Assembly: GCF_016545825.1 (NCBI RefSeq)
Contig: NC_052620.1
Span: 42,935,305 to 42,999,304 of the forward strand
Direction: 5' to 3'
From: Eucalyptus grandis
Taxonomy: Eukaryota; Streptophyta; Magnoliopsida; Myrtales; Myrtaceae
DNA length: 64,000 nt
In this document: positions 34,811 to 46,697 of the stretch, one piece after another
How positions within the stretch are numbered: position 1 is the stretch's first letter
Layout of the letters: each line of letters begins with the position of its first letter
Notes under the pieces: model-generated
What the model saw: the letters and a program-made list of their open reading frames with translations, nothing else
The model's database searches: none
Told to the model about the DNA's origin: nothing
Translations under genes and position numbers: made by a program

Positions 34811-34815
34811 TAAAT

Positions 34816-35224
34816 TGTCCTTAATAGTTTGTAAGTTTTCATGAGAAAGTGTCGTGGCCACCGTTTTGTGTAACTTTTCACTTAAAATCAATGAGTTTTT
34901 GCAATTGAGTTTATGGTGTTATACACTAGCGTAGAATTCTATTATTCCATGTCTAAAAATATGAATTTTCTTTTGTACTAACAAGTGTCGAAAAACCATT
35001 GTTAAAAAATTTCTCAAATAATTTCTCGGTAGCTTATCAATTTTTTTTTTTTTTTATGAAATATCAACTTTAATTTGCAAATTATCAATTTATATTCTAA
35101 TTTAGCAACTTTCATTAGCATAACTTATTAAACGTTCAGCTTTACTAACTTTTAAATGAAATCACTAACTGAGTGTTGGATGAGAAAGTTAAATAAAAGT
35201 TAACAATAATAAGAGAATTTTTTT
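34816..35224. other. AT-rich dispersed repeat, right part
   Basis: This continues the AT-rich DNA of 26526-27187 across the solo LTR C insertion. Phrases here appear mostly in reverse complement. No gene. Confidence 0.5.
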
Positions 35225-36193
35225 AGAGATAAGAGAAATTGATTATTTAAAAGAAAAATCTATGTCAATAACTCACTTCAATAAAAGTAAGTAACGCAAA
35301 ATTAAAAAATCAAATAAACAAGAGTTGGTAACTTGATAAAAAAGTTCTAATTAAAAAATAAGAACAAAATAAACATTGGTAAATAACTCAAGTGAGAATT
35401 GATAACTCAAATTTTTTTATTATTTAACCAGAAAAATATTGGCGAGTCACCAAAATAATGGTTATTAAATTCATATAGGAGTAGATAAATTTAGATTTTT
35501 GATAATAAAAAGGCAAATAAAAGTATGTAAAAGGATAAGAAAAATTAATAATTTGTGATTTGTCATGCAGAGTCGGTAGATTCATAAAAATTTCGAGAAA
35601 TTAGCACCTAAATGTAAAAAGATGAGAATAATTAATAATTTATGATTTGTCGGGAAGAGTCTATAGATTCATAAAAATTTCGAGGAATTAGCGCGTGAGA
35701 AGAACTGCTTTCTATTGTTGAATGAAATGATGGGATCCCTCCGGGCATCAGCTAGTGGTGCTTATTACCGCGCTTCCCCTCCCATGTCTCGGTCAGGTCA
35801 TTTTCTCGCCACTTTCGTACTGCTATGCATGCATGTCGTGCACTTCCATCGACCACTCATCTCGTCGCGTGCATTCTTGACTGAGACTTTTTCTAGTAAT
35901 CCAAACCTGACCATCGGACCACGACGATCATCACCCCCAGTTACAACTTTGTCGCGTGCATTCTTGCTTTCAGATTATTTAATTTCAAGCATATTCAACG
36001 GTGTTTGACCAGACAACGGATGGGGGTGGCTGCTCCTTTCTTCCGTCCGCCTTTTGAAGCTCCGTTCATGGCGTCTCCATCTTCTCCCTTCTTGAACCAC
36101 CTCCGCCTCCTTCGATGCTCCCCATCTCTCATCATCACCATCTCTTTTCTCCAGCAGTAGAGCAAAGCAAGAAACGCACCCAAGACGTCAGAG
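35225..36193 (+). repeat. Upstream flank of kinase copy 2 (duplicate of 20600-21734)
   Basis: This aligns with the 5' flank of copy 1, including the AT-rich tract and the ATGGGATCCCTCCGGGCATC segment. Relative to copy 1 it lacks the stretch that carries the TATAAAG box and a further short piece of the leader (about 21505-21555 of copy 1). Confidence 0.8.
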
Positions 36194-38189
36194 ATGAATC
36201 CTGAATCGGCGTCGCCCGCTGCCATCTCCTTCTCCTTCTTCTTCGCAGTTCTTTCTCTTTCTGCTCTCTCCCCAACTTCCGCCCCCGCCCCCGGCCCCAC
36301 CCCGCCGCTGCCGCGAACTCCAGCGACATGCCCTCTGGATTTCAGCTACGTGCGCACAATCCCTTGGGACACTTCGAATTGCCAACACCCCAGCTTCAAA
36401 CCCAACGCTTCCCTCAGCGACAATTCTAAGGACCCCTTTGCCAGAACCTCCTGTCCCTCCTCGGCGTTGGTTTGGCTCAGAGGCTCCGACAGACTTCCCT
36501 CTTCCAACTCCCAGACCTCAACTCCTCCATTTCTTGCCTCCAAGGCTTTCAATCCGCCCTCACTTCTCTCGCTCTCCCCACCGATCTTGTTTCCTACTGC
36601 CTCGACCCTTCGCAGTTCCTCATAACGCCCTATAGTTGTGCCCACATTCATTCTACGCAGGACTGGGTCAGGGAACTCGGCAACTCGACTGCTCTTGATT
36701 CGGCCTGCAAGCCCGACCTCACTGTTTTTGACCAACTGTGACCAGTGCGTGTCTGCTGGTTTGAGTATCCAATCCCAGCTGCAATCCATCAGTGGTAATA
36801 ATCCAAATACTACGGATTGCTTTTATTTCACTGTTTTGTATGCTGCTGGTATTGTCAATGCTTTCGGGCCCAAGGGTTTGTATGGCTTGCTGACGTGCAT
36901 TATGGCATTGTCAACCGATAACCAAGGGAGCTTGGCTAGTAAACGGCACACTAATCTCGTTTTTGGCTTGATTGGAGCTGGTGTCGCAGTCATAGTCATG
37001 TCTTGTTTGCTGGGTTTGTACTTTTGGTTTGATAGGATGTGGAAGAGGAGGAGGAGAATTCAGGGTCTAATGCAGATTATAGTCTTGACCCGGAGGAATC
37101 AGGGTCTAGGGCAAGACCAAGGCCTAACATAGGGTGTATTTGTTTCACTGGTTCGCGATCTTGAGAAAGCAACCAGCAACTTCTCGCAGAAGAATTTCAT
37201 CAGGCTGGGGGCTTTTGATTATTTTCAAGGGAGTTCTATCTGATGGGACGGAGGTTGCCGTCAAGAGATTATCGAATCAGATTTCCAGGGGGATGCTGAG
37301 TTTTGCAATGAGGTCGAGATTATTAGCAATTTGAAGCATAGGAATTTGGTGCCACTTAGGGGATGCTGTGTAGTAGAGGGAGATGACGATGATGATTATG
37401 ATGAAATGAGTGGCCAGAGATATCTTGTCTATGATTACATGCCAAATGGTAATCTCAATGATCATCTTTTCCCATTGCCCGATAATCAAAGTGGGAAGAA
37501 GACATTGACCTGGCCTCAAAGGAAAAACATTATTTTGGACGTGGCAAGGGCTCGCTTATCTGCACTATGGGGTGAAACCTGCAATATATCATAGAGACAT
37601 TAAAGCGACAAACATTTTGCTGGATGCAGACATGAGGCAAGAGTCGCAGATTTTGGGTTAGCAAAGCAAAGCAGAAGGACAATCCCATCTTACTACCAGG
37701 GTGGCTGGAACTCATGGCTATTTGGCTCCCAGTATGCACTTTATGGACAGCTGACTGAAAAGAGTGATGTCTATAGTTTCGGGTGGTTGTTTTGGAAACA
37801 ATGTGTGGTAGAAAGGCTCTTGATTTGTCTTCTTCAGGGTCGCCACGGGCATTTCTGATAACAGATTGGGTCTGGTCTCTGATAAAAGCTGGGAAGATAG
37901 AAGAAGCATTTGATCCTTCGTTGTTGAAAGCTGGAGAGTCTACAAATTCGAACCCAAAGGGCATAATGGAGAGATTTGTGCTGGTTGGAATACTGTGTGC
38001 TCATGTTATGGTGGCTCTAAGGCCATCCATTTTGGATGCACTGAAAATGTTGGAAGGAGATATTGAAGTTCCTTCCATCCCAGACAGGCCAACTCCCTGG
38101 GACACCCATCGTGTGGCGATAGCAGCACTTTCGGCGTATCACCTGCCTTAAGTGGGCTCAAATTGAGCCCTGGAGACATGCTCAGGTAA
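36194..38189 (+). pseudogene. Receptor-like kinase, At1g11050 type (copy 2), many frameshifts
   Basis: This is the duplicate of 21735-23721 with the same start, signal peptide, SPARK-type domain ([14 protein letters not shown]), membrane helix and kinase domain. Compared with copy 1 it has about ten or more small indels. Examples are one base lost near 36438, one gained near 36726, losses near 37066, 37270, 37635, 37674 and 37730, and a damaged glycine loop near 37203. Most are single-base deletions. The two frames broken in copy 1 are intact here. The number of lesions argues for a true pseudogene, though some may be sequencing error. Confidence 0.88.
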
Positions 38190-40322
38190 CGGTAGTTGGG
38201 AAAAGTTGAATGATTGACCCCATATGTTTTAGACTGCTTAAAAGGTGCATAGATAAGGAATTGTTCATTGGGCATCAATATAAGGAAGTATGAGTTGGTT
38301 TTTTTTTAAAGTACTGGGTAAAAAAGGTCCCTGCTCTGTATACAGCCTTGTAAGAGTTGTGTACCATGTACCACAGAATATCTGGCTATCAAGAGTTTAT
38401 TCACATGACCTCTGAATTAGGATATAGTTCTAATTACGAGACATATGGCTTTCAGCATCTCTGTTGGATCAGACTTGATAGCTGTACTCCTGTTCTGTCC
38501 TATCAGAAAGTTGGACAATTAGGCAGGCAAATTCACTTTATAAGACAGGAAGATGCTGAATTTAATATCTGAATATTGCCTATTCTTGCATCTTTTCTTC
38601 CTTTAGGTGGTGAATATTAGTAATAAAGATATGCTTATATAGGAAATTTAGAGTGGTATACGGTGCTTCAGATCTGATCTTGGGTCTTCCATTCATGCGA
38701 AGTCAAGTTTAATTGGCTAGATGACAAGAAGGAAGTGAACAAAATGACCGATTGCGGGATATAGATGTCCTCATTTTGTCTTCACTTGTTGGTGTTGCCA
38801 ACTTGGAAAAAAAAGTCCTATGAGACCTTATGGAGAAGAAACTTAAAAGAGAAATCAGGTGATAATTTGATATTGGATATTCCATTGCATTTTACATTGC
38901 AAGAGAATTTGACAGCATACCGGTTGCTGTTCTACTTCGTCTTGCATAGAAAGCTGCTATTCCATTTGCAGTTCCATTTGCAAGGGCTTGCATCTGTGAA
39001 GCCAGTAGTTTCTCTGCTGAAGTTGTGATTTTAATGGCTGAACATGCCGCAGGTTTACTCAGAGTGCTGAGGTTCTGATGGAATTTGAATATCCACGGGA
39101 CTCGAAATATTTACTACCTTCTTTTTGGTCTGTCTTCCTTTTGTTGTCTTTGTTCATAACTATGTCGATACGAAATAGAATAGTTTTGGTAATTTGCAAA
39201 TGCAGGAGAGAAAATAGGATAGTTGAAAGGTGAAGTCACTGCCTGGTTGTGTGCTAGGTGCAATTTACCATCAGTATATGTGAGCGAGGCTAGGGTAACA
39301 TCTCATTTTTTGTCTATACAAAAAGGAAGATCTTATTCTATTTTCCACGTGAGGGATAAATCATTGGTGGCGTAACATTTACATTTCGTGTCTCAGAATA
39401 GCCTCCATTTTCTTCATTTCAAAGTTCTGCTGACGAAAGACCACTCTTTCTTGATGCTTTGTTTCGCCGAAGAAAATGCTAGGTGGACTGAAAATGTTTT
39501 TATCGAGGGCAAAGTCTCGATCTTTTTGTGTAGTTCAACTGAAATGTGGAGATCAGAAGTCTTTCGATGCTGGCCTTTGAATGGCAACAGTTCAGAATGC
39601 TGACGTCTTTCGTCGTTTTATGCCAGCTTAGTCCAGGGTCCAAGTTAGCTGGTAGATGGTATGGCGGGCTCCGAGTATGTTGTCTGCTCTTTCCCGTTTT
39701 CTCATAGCTTGATGGAAGCAAATCACGTTCTGCATTTGCATTTCCGCCCAACGCCTTCCTCCTACGTCCAAATATTTTGGCTGTTCTTTTTTGTATTTTT
39801 AGGGGGAAAAGTTTCGCGCATACGAAAATGATTTCTGCCGGGGTGCAGTAGTCTCCACGCTTTAATTTTCAAACATCGCTATAACAGATGAGTCCAATAC
39901 GATGGAAGACAGAAAGGAAAAAACGAGGTCACGAACCAATCCAAATAGAGGCTCCTCAAGAACCATGTATCAATATAAAATTTCCTGGAGAAAAGGTCCA
40001 AACTGCCCACCATCTTTGATGTCATGGCCTACTTTTGGCATCCAAACTCCATTCAGTCGTGAAATCTGAAAAACATATAAAAGCGTATATCCTGTCCATA
40101 ATGAAGCCAATGATAGCTATCCAAAGCAAGGCACGCTGACTAATTGCGGTGGCCAACCGGTAGAGAGATCGGACCGTATATTTCGATTACTCTAAATGAA
40201 ATTTACGTCGTTTTCCTTTTCCTGCAATTGAAGTTCTTCAAACGAACAGCAACGCAATCGATTTCACTTGGATTGATGTCTCTAGAACTAACGTTTGTCA
40301 ACCTCCACACTGTTGGATTTAT
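38190..40322 (+). repeat. Kinase 3' flank, copy c
   Basis: This aligns with 23722-25935 and 18736-20530. It continues at 40739-41305 after a TIR insertion absent from the other copies. No coding region is supported. Confidence 0.82.
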
Positions 40323-40738
40323 AAGGCTGCGCATCGATAATCATTTGCTTATGTTCCATAATTATTTTTCTATTCCAGAAACAAATTAGGAATATATATC
40401 TATTTTGTAATGCGATTTCATTTTTCTATTTCTGGAACAAATTTTTAGTCCGAAACCGGTTTGAAATAAAAATAAGAAATAAAAAAATTTCACTTCTCTA
40501 TTTCTAAAACAAAATAAGAAATAAAAAATCTTCTCATCATTCATGCTTTCTACTAGTTGGCCATCCACCCGCTGCTACCACTCACCGTATACCACCGCCG
40601 CCGACGGTCATTGTCCATTACTTAGGAGGGACAAATTTTATGTCGTTATTAAATACATATTTTACTGAAAAACTTATCTAGAAATAGATTTCTATTATAA
40701 AAGTCAATTTCTAGCTAAAATGGTTATCATTAGTACCT
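40323..40738. mobile_element. TIR (MITE-like) insertion unique to flank copy c
   Basis: Flank copies a and b read straight through this point (TTGGATTTATA then AGT.AGTCATC). Copy c has about 416 extra bases starting GGCTGCGCATCGATAATCA and ending TTATCATTAGTACC. These ends are loosely inverted. The interior has repeated TTTCTATTTCTGGAACAAA-like phrases and a short GC-rich core, like the TIR elements at 51597 and 60085. The exact ends are uncertain by a few bases. Confidence 0.7.
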
Positions 40739-41305
40739 TAAGTCAATCATTTGCGAGGACCTTGATAGGAAGTGACAATGCACTTTGAAATATTTGTGCA
40801 GACAAATGAAATTTGTGTAGTCAAATTTTCAAAGATGAGAAATATAAATAATATGGATATAAGTAACTATAAAACTGACTTGTCTTCACTTCGCATTATT
40901 TGACAAAAGAAATGCCTATGCAGCTAACCTTGAAATAAAACATTGTAAGAGACCATATACTTACCATCTATGGACTGAGTGAATATGACTAAATCAGTAA
41001 ATCACTCGGTTTCTCAAGAAAATGTCAAAAATACATTCAAATTTCAGAAGGGTCTGGTAATAGTGTCCTCGAGACATTTGTTAAGTATATTTAATAAGGA
41101 TATATTTTGATTTTCGATACATCAATTACAGATAACACGAATGAGGTGCTGCATTGAAATCAAAATCCTTGTTTTTAATAAGTTCCCCAATTGTTAACAA
41201 AAATCCATTTTCAAATTCATGCATTAATTATGTTGCTCAGTCAGTCTCTTCTGTCTATGATGATCTAATTCTCTGGTCATCACCTCAACCGCAAAACATT
41301 CTGGG
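40739..41305 (+). repeat. Kinase 3' flank, copy c, distal part
   Basis: This aligns with 25945-26525 of copy b up to CAAAACATTCT near 41303. That marks the right boundary of the duplicated unit. Confidence 0.8.
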
Positions 41306-41496
41306 GACCCATCAAAAGCAAAATTGCAAGATATTTATACGGAAGAAACTTACCGCATCTTGCTAGATGTTTGACCTGTTAATGTGAAAGAATAAAAAAT
41401 GGTAAAACTTCCGATGCAGAGGATCAAATTTCCAAGCTTTGGTCAGTCTGAAGATCAGCACCGCCATTATCCAGCACCCAACGGCATAGACCCGAA

Positions 41497-43460
41497 TCAA
41501 GAATCACGAAGTAACCAGAAAGTTATCTTGTCTTTGAACACTGGGATATAATCAGATCCATATGAACTTGCATTCATCTGTACAGAGGAAAGAGAATATC
41601 AAAACAATGGAATTTTCCAGGAACTCACAGTCAATTTTATGAACGTACACATTTGGGAATATGAACTAAAAAGGATAATTAAGGGCAAGTATGCTGGCTG
41701 CTTTGAATTGATATACTGATATGTATCGTTCAGAAAGAAGAATCCAATAAAAAGTCTGTTGCTTGTGGTTACAGCATTTGTATTTTCGTACTAAATTATA
41801 TTTTTTTGTGTGTGCGTATCTATATGTTAGACCAAAGTGATGACGTGGTAACACTCTTAGCTATAATTTTCTTTTTGCTACGGAATTCAACTTAAGACTG
41901 CTGAAAGAAACTATGAATGTGGTGGTAAAAGAATTTAGCCCTAGAACACGTACTGATCTCAAAGAGAAAAGAATAAGCAAGAAATTATCCAGTTAGCATA
42001 TACCTGGACGTGTATATGGAAGCAGACTCGATCATGCGGAACTTCAACAGTAGAGGCATTCAAAATGCTAATGCCTTCGGCTTCTAAATTCCACAAAAGA
42101 TTGGAAAGCTCATGGTTTCTGGTCCCTCTTTGTACATATCTGAAGGACGAGTTCACCTTTAGCGATTTCATGCACTGAAAGAGTCGGACGACCTTCGTTA
42201 CTTTCCGATGATGTGTGAGAGCTATTGTTGAGAACTGATTGCTTGTTTGGATCAATCGCAGATAACATACTTTCCTTCTGGAGTGTTAGCTCCTCGATTT
42301 CCTTCTTGATCTCTGGAATGTACTCAAGTACCTCATCAATTATAGCCGGTGCACCCTGTCTCTTCTGCAATTTTGTATAAGCATTGTTAATTCGTAGTGA
42401 GATTGTAGAAATAAATAAAGTCAAAGTGAGAGCGCTAAAACAATTTTCTCACTACAAGAACATTCTTGCATAAATTGCTCCCGCATATATGAGTACGAAC
42501 AGTTGACATACACAACTTTCGCAAAGGAATAAACATGACCATGTCTGTTGATGAAGCCAGCAGACATGCAATATCTGGGGAAGCAACAGATTACCTAGCT
42601 AACTGATAGCTCAAGTAATTAACGATCTGGCCTATGTTAAATCTCATTTTCCTTTTTTTTTTTCTGCATCAACGAGATTTGATATTTTTCTCGCTTTCTT
42701 TTGCTTGATTCACGTTCAAGAGAATATGTTAACCATGAAGATTTGCCTCAACGGCCGCTCTTTCACTTGAGAAGAATAAGATGGAAGTTGGGAGTTCAAT
42801 CTTGACCCCGGAGTGAGGGAGACGGGTCAATCCGTGCTACACTAGGAGGGCAGGAAAAAAAGCAAGAGAGAATAATTAAAGTAACGGGGAGGAGGTAGAG
42901 AAGGAAACCTTGGATGAAGGAGGAGGGAGCATATTAGCTAGTGCCATGTAGCAGGCATTAAGATTCATCCTCCTCACTCTTTCCTTGGCATTGTGATCTT
43001 CCTTTTTCTTCTCTCTGGTCATCTCCATCTCCATCTCAGTCTCGCAGCTCATGACTGATTTGCTGCCTCAGGCCACTCCTAAGTCTCTTGACTTGGCCAA
43101 CTCAAGCATTAACTCGTTGTTCATATCATTGTCCCTTTCTATATTAGCAGCTGCTGAAGATGAAGATGTGCTGCATTCTCGGGGGATAGCAATCTTCTGC
43201 AATGTGCCGCCAGGAATCTCTGGTGGGCTCGATAAACTGTCACTCTCAGGAAAGCTTGGATATCGATCAGTTTGTGATAAATACGGGTCTTGCTGATTGA
43301 TAAAGATGCTTGCACTTGGACCCTCATTGTTGCTGGTTGTGGTTTCTTGTAGAATTTGTGACCACAAATCATCAAGCGATTCTAGGGAAAGATTTGGGTC
43401 GGTTCCAGATTCTATTGGGTTGGGGTTGTTGGGGTCTTCAGGAGGTGGTGGAAGAGACAT
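41497..43460 (-). CDS. bHLH transcription factor, bHLH118/120/125/126-like; two lesions
   Basis: A predicted nuclear DNA-binding regulator with three exons on the minus strand: 43460-42909, 42364-42004 and 41577-41497. Splice sites are SSK|GTTTCC (an unusual donor), TTGCAG|AAG, CAG|GTATAT and TGTACAG|ATG, all phase 0. Exon 1 holds an acidic, proline-rich N-terminus and then the basic region and helix 1 (HNAKERVRRMNLNACYMALA). Exon 2 gives the loop and helix 2 (APAIIDEVLEYIPEIKKEIE) and an ACT-like C-terminal strand set (LSNLLWNLEAEGISILNAST). Exon 3 ends ITFWLLRDS. Helix, loop and exon positions match this Arabidopsis clade. Lesions are an in-frame TGA at 43070-43068 between the N-terminus and the basic region, and one extra A in an AAA run near 42114. 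The protein might start instead at the Met at 43051 (MSCETEMEM), which would avoid the TGA. Confidence 0.85.
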
Positions 43461-44002
43461 GTATGAAGCCGTTCTGCTGCTAGCTAGAGAGAGAGAACTC
43501 AGTAGACGAAATCTCTTGAGAAGGAACTAGAAGAGCGGTTTTGGGTTGAAAAGAAGATATAGTACACTACTTTCAGATTCTCCAATGAACATCACTGAAG
43601 ATTAGTGCGGTACAATAGCCATGGGGGGACCATAATGTGATCCAGTCTCCAAGGTCAAGAATGAATGCGAACCCTAGCTAGAGCTACAACTGTGTGAAGA
43701 GAAATAATGATAATAATGAAAATAAATAATGGAGCGACATGTGAGAACTGGAAACCCTAGATTCGAGGCATCTTTCTTGAATAATGAAGAAACTACCAAA
43801 AGAGGAAAAGAATAGTATGCGGTCACAAATTCGCAGTGACGAGAAGACTGATCTGCAGATTAGCCTATGCTAAGCAATCGCAAACAGTTGCCCACCCATT
43901 CGCACTGCTTTCATGAAATCTAATTGAGATGGAGAGACATAAAAAGGAAATTCTGCGGCATTCAGGAAGAAAGAAACGAGCTCTATAATGCAGCCCCATT
44001 TC

Positions 44003-44046
<44 letters not shown>

Positions 44047-44795
44047 TAAGGGTTACCTCTTACATGTCGTCTTTCCAATGGAGGATTCAAAAGCTAAAAC
44101 AATTCTCTAAACTTAGCGAAGTCAATGGATCGTGAAAAAAACGATATTCATTAAAAAGAACGGATCATCCATTAGGCGGATGCAGTAGAGAGAGATCCAT
44201 GGAAAATGCAACCTCCAGCTCTCCATGAGACGCATCGCTTGAGAAAAAGGAACTGACATATGAATATAGAATGCGTTTACGTGCCAACAGGCAACAAGCG
44301 CCGTACCTCCAACTAATAAACAACGTTATCTAGTTTTGCAGTACAATTGAACTAGCGAGAGCTTCATAGAAAGTAGTACACTCCGCCATTGATACGCACC
44401 AGTACGAGCATCTTCTTCCCTCTATATATCTCTCTCCAAAGGCCAAACACGTCACCATATCCCCATAATTGCCTTCATACCTTCATGCCTTTGTCGACCC
44501 TCAACAAATATAGCTTTCAGATTGAAGCTCTTTAGCTAACATCACCATTCGTCATCCTCGCATGCCGGTGCATGTCCACAGCTTTTCGAGACAAAAGCAA
44601 ACCCGGGTTAGTGGAATTTGAGAAGGATGAGACTAGTCGATCTTCTCTCAATAAGGGTATTCATTTGTAGTTTGAAGTTGTCATGTTGGGCACAAAACAG
44701 AGTTTTACCAGCATTAAATATCATCGTTCGATCCCCACAAAATACGAATTTATGATAAATTTCAACAAATAATCTTAAGTATGAAAAATACATTG
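43461..44795. other. Upstream region of the bHLH gene
   Basis: Non-coding. It contains the (GA)n run at 44011-44042 and, near 44420, CTCTATATATCTCTCTCC. No second gene is supported, and short frames have no recognisable content. Confidence 0.5.
44011..44042. repeat. (AG)n microsatellite upstream of the bHLH gene
   Basis: About 16 AG repeats (CT on the gene's sense strand) lie roughly 550 bp upstream of the start. Such runs are common in plant 5' leaders and promoters; a regulatory role is possible but not shown. Confidence 0.95.
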
Positions 44796-45162
44796 GTAGA
44801 AAACAACCGAAAACTTTTTTCCAAGTAATTTATGTAAACATTTATGAAATTACGGCTTTTTTAGTAGTTTGTGAATTACCAACATTAGTGCTAAGCTACG
44901 AGCTTTTATTTGCATAATTTATCTATACTTTGAATATACTAATTCTTAGATAAAATTACCAATCAAAATTGTTAGAGTGATTTATCAACTTTTGTCGATT
45001 AAATTACCAATTAATTTTGGGTTATCAACTCTCATTTGAATTACTTATCTACATTTACTTCCTCTTTTTTTTTTTTTTTATCAATTATCAATTTGAGCTG
45101 CCAATTTTTTTCTTGCTTTAATTAGTAATCCCTTACATTTACTAATTTATTTTAGAGATCAC
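44796..45162. other. AT-rich dispersed repeat
   Basis: Phrases such as ATTACCAATTAATTTTGGG and TTATCAACTCTCATTTG recur at 46698-47220 and near 26560. No gene. Confidence 0.5.
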
Positions 45163-45171
45163 ACATTTAAA

Positions 45172-46688
45172 AGGAAAATCTCAAATAAGAACCTGAAGTA
45201 GGTTCATTTTCTCAAAAAGGGACCCAAAGTGACACTGTATCAAATAATGGCCCAAAGTGGCTAATTTTGTCTCAAATAAGGACCAAACTTTCATCTTATT
45301 TACAGCTTGGGGTAGTTTTGTCCAAGAACATTTTTCTTTAATTTTCTTTCTTTCTTCATCTTCCTCACACCTCCTCTTTCGCTCTACATTGCCTCCTTCT
45401 TCAACACCATAATCAAGGCCCCTACCGGCGATCTCGTGAGCTTCATGTCATCACGTAGTTGGTCCTAATGACAAGAAGTCGGATTGGAGTTATTTGCTAT
45501 TGGCCACCTTCTCGGATGCTAAAATCCTCGGTTCCTCAAGATGCATCAAATCTCGCTCGCTTGTGCTCAACCTAAAGCTTGGATTAACCTCCATCTAACG
45601 ACGATGATGTTGGATTTTCTATCAAGGGAAGCGGTCGATGAGGTCAAGAGCTCGAATAGGACTTGTCAATGGCAGCAATGGGGCAACGAAGTACAACGGT
45701 TTCTATAGTTAATGATGTTAGATACGACTAATGATCAATCTCAAGATGGAACATCGATTGAGGAGAAGAGTTGTGTCGATGAGAATGGCAAGAGTGTGAG
45801 TGGGTGTCTCCAGAGACTAGGATTATTGAAAGGAGCCATTGACATTGCAAAGGGAAGGGGGATCCTTGAAAGATTGAATTTACGCAAGAGAGGCAAACCC
45901 AAATTTGAAATTGATGAGACAAACTCTTGCCGAGGTTGAAATAGTCACCAACCGCAACAAAATTGTTCTTTGGCGTGAAATTGTTGATCACCAAGTGTTA
46001 ATTGAATAGATGCATAAGTTAGTCAAACAAGACGATCGGCGATGCTTGGATATTGCTACTATGTTGTTGGCAAGCAAAACTGAAAACAACACAAAAAATT
46101 GCAATTGCTGGGTTAGCGGAAGGTCCGGAATAAGTGGACTTTGATGCACTCTCGAGGTGAGAAAAATACGTCACCAAAGGGATTAGTTGCATAGCTTGGG
46201 AGTTGGACAAGAAGTTGAGTCTCGGCAAAAACGAGATTCATATTATGGTTTTGAGATCGAGAATTTGCGATGAACATTGGAATAAAAAGAACTTATTTTT
46301 TAAAGCTCATTCCGGCTTTGTGGAATTGTCTACAAACCATTTTGAGGAGAGAAATTTAAAATTTTCAACGAGTTCAACTACGTTGTAATGGGTCGTGTTA
46401 AAGAAAACCCAATCTTGGTCATACAAACGAGATGACACGGAGCGATGGAGGGTTGATAATGGAGGTGATGTAGAGAGTAAGAAAAAATGAAGAAAGAAAA
46501 AGAAGAAAGAGAGAGACTAAAAGTAAACAACAATGTTCTTAGACAAAAGTACCCTTGGCTGTGAATAAAAAATAGAAGTCCAAGTCCTTAATTGAGAGTA
46601 AGTTAGTCCTTATTTGAGACGGTGTCCACTTTAGGTCCTTTTTGAGAAAGGCTACACTTCAAAAAGGTCCTTATTTGAGATTTTCCCC
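45172..46688. mobile_element. Mutator-like element M3, possibly carrying captured sequence
   Basis: A perfect 9-bp target-site duplication, ACATTTAAA, lies at 45163-45171 and 46689-46697. The terminal inverted repeats (about 180 bp) start GGAAAATCTCAAATAAGAACC and GGGGAAAATCTCAAATAAGG. They contain TCAAAAAGG.ACC and CAAAGTGG phrases. No transposase is seen. The interior looks gene-like (see 45712-46388), the layout of a Pack-MULE. Confidence 0.82.
45712..46388 (+). pseudogene. Unidentified gene-like sequence inside M3
   Basis: The first frame (45712-45939, 75 codons) ends in a basic stretch, NLRKRGKPKFEIDE. A later frame (46203-46388) continues with HIMVLRSRICDEHWNKKN. Between them the sequence keeps coding-like composition but with stops. 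I do not recognise the family. It may be a captured and decayed host gene, or chance. Confidence 0.3.
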
Positions 46689-46697
46689 ACATTTAAA

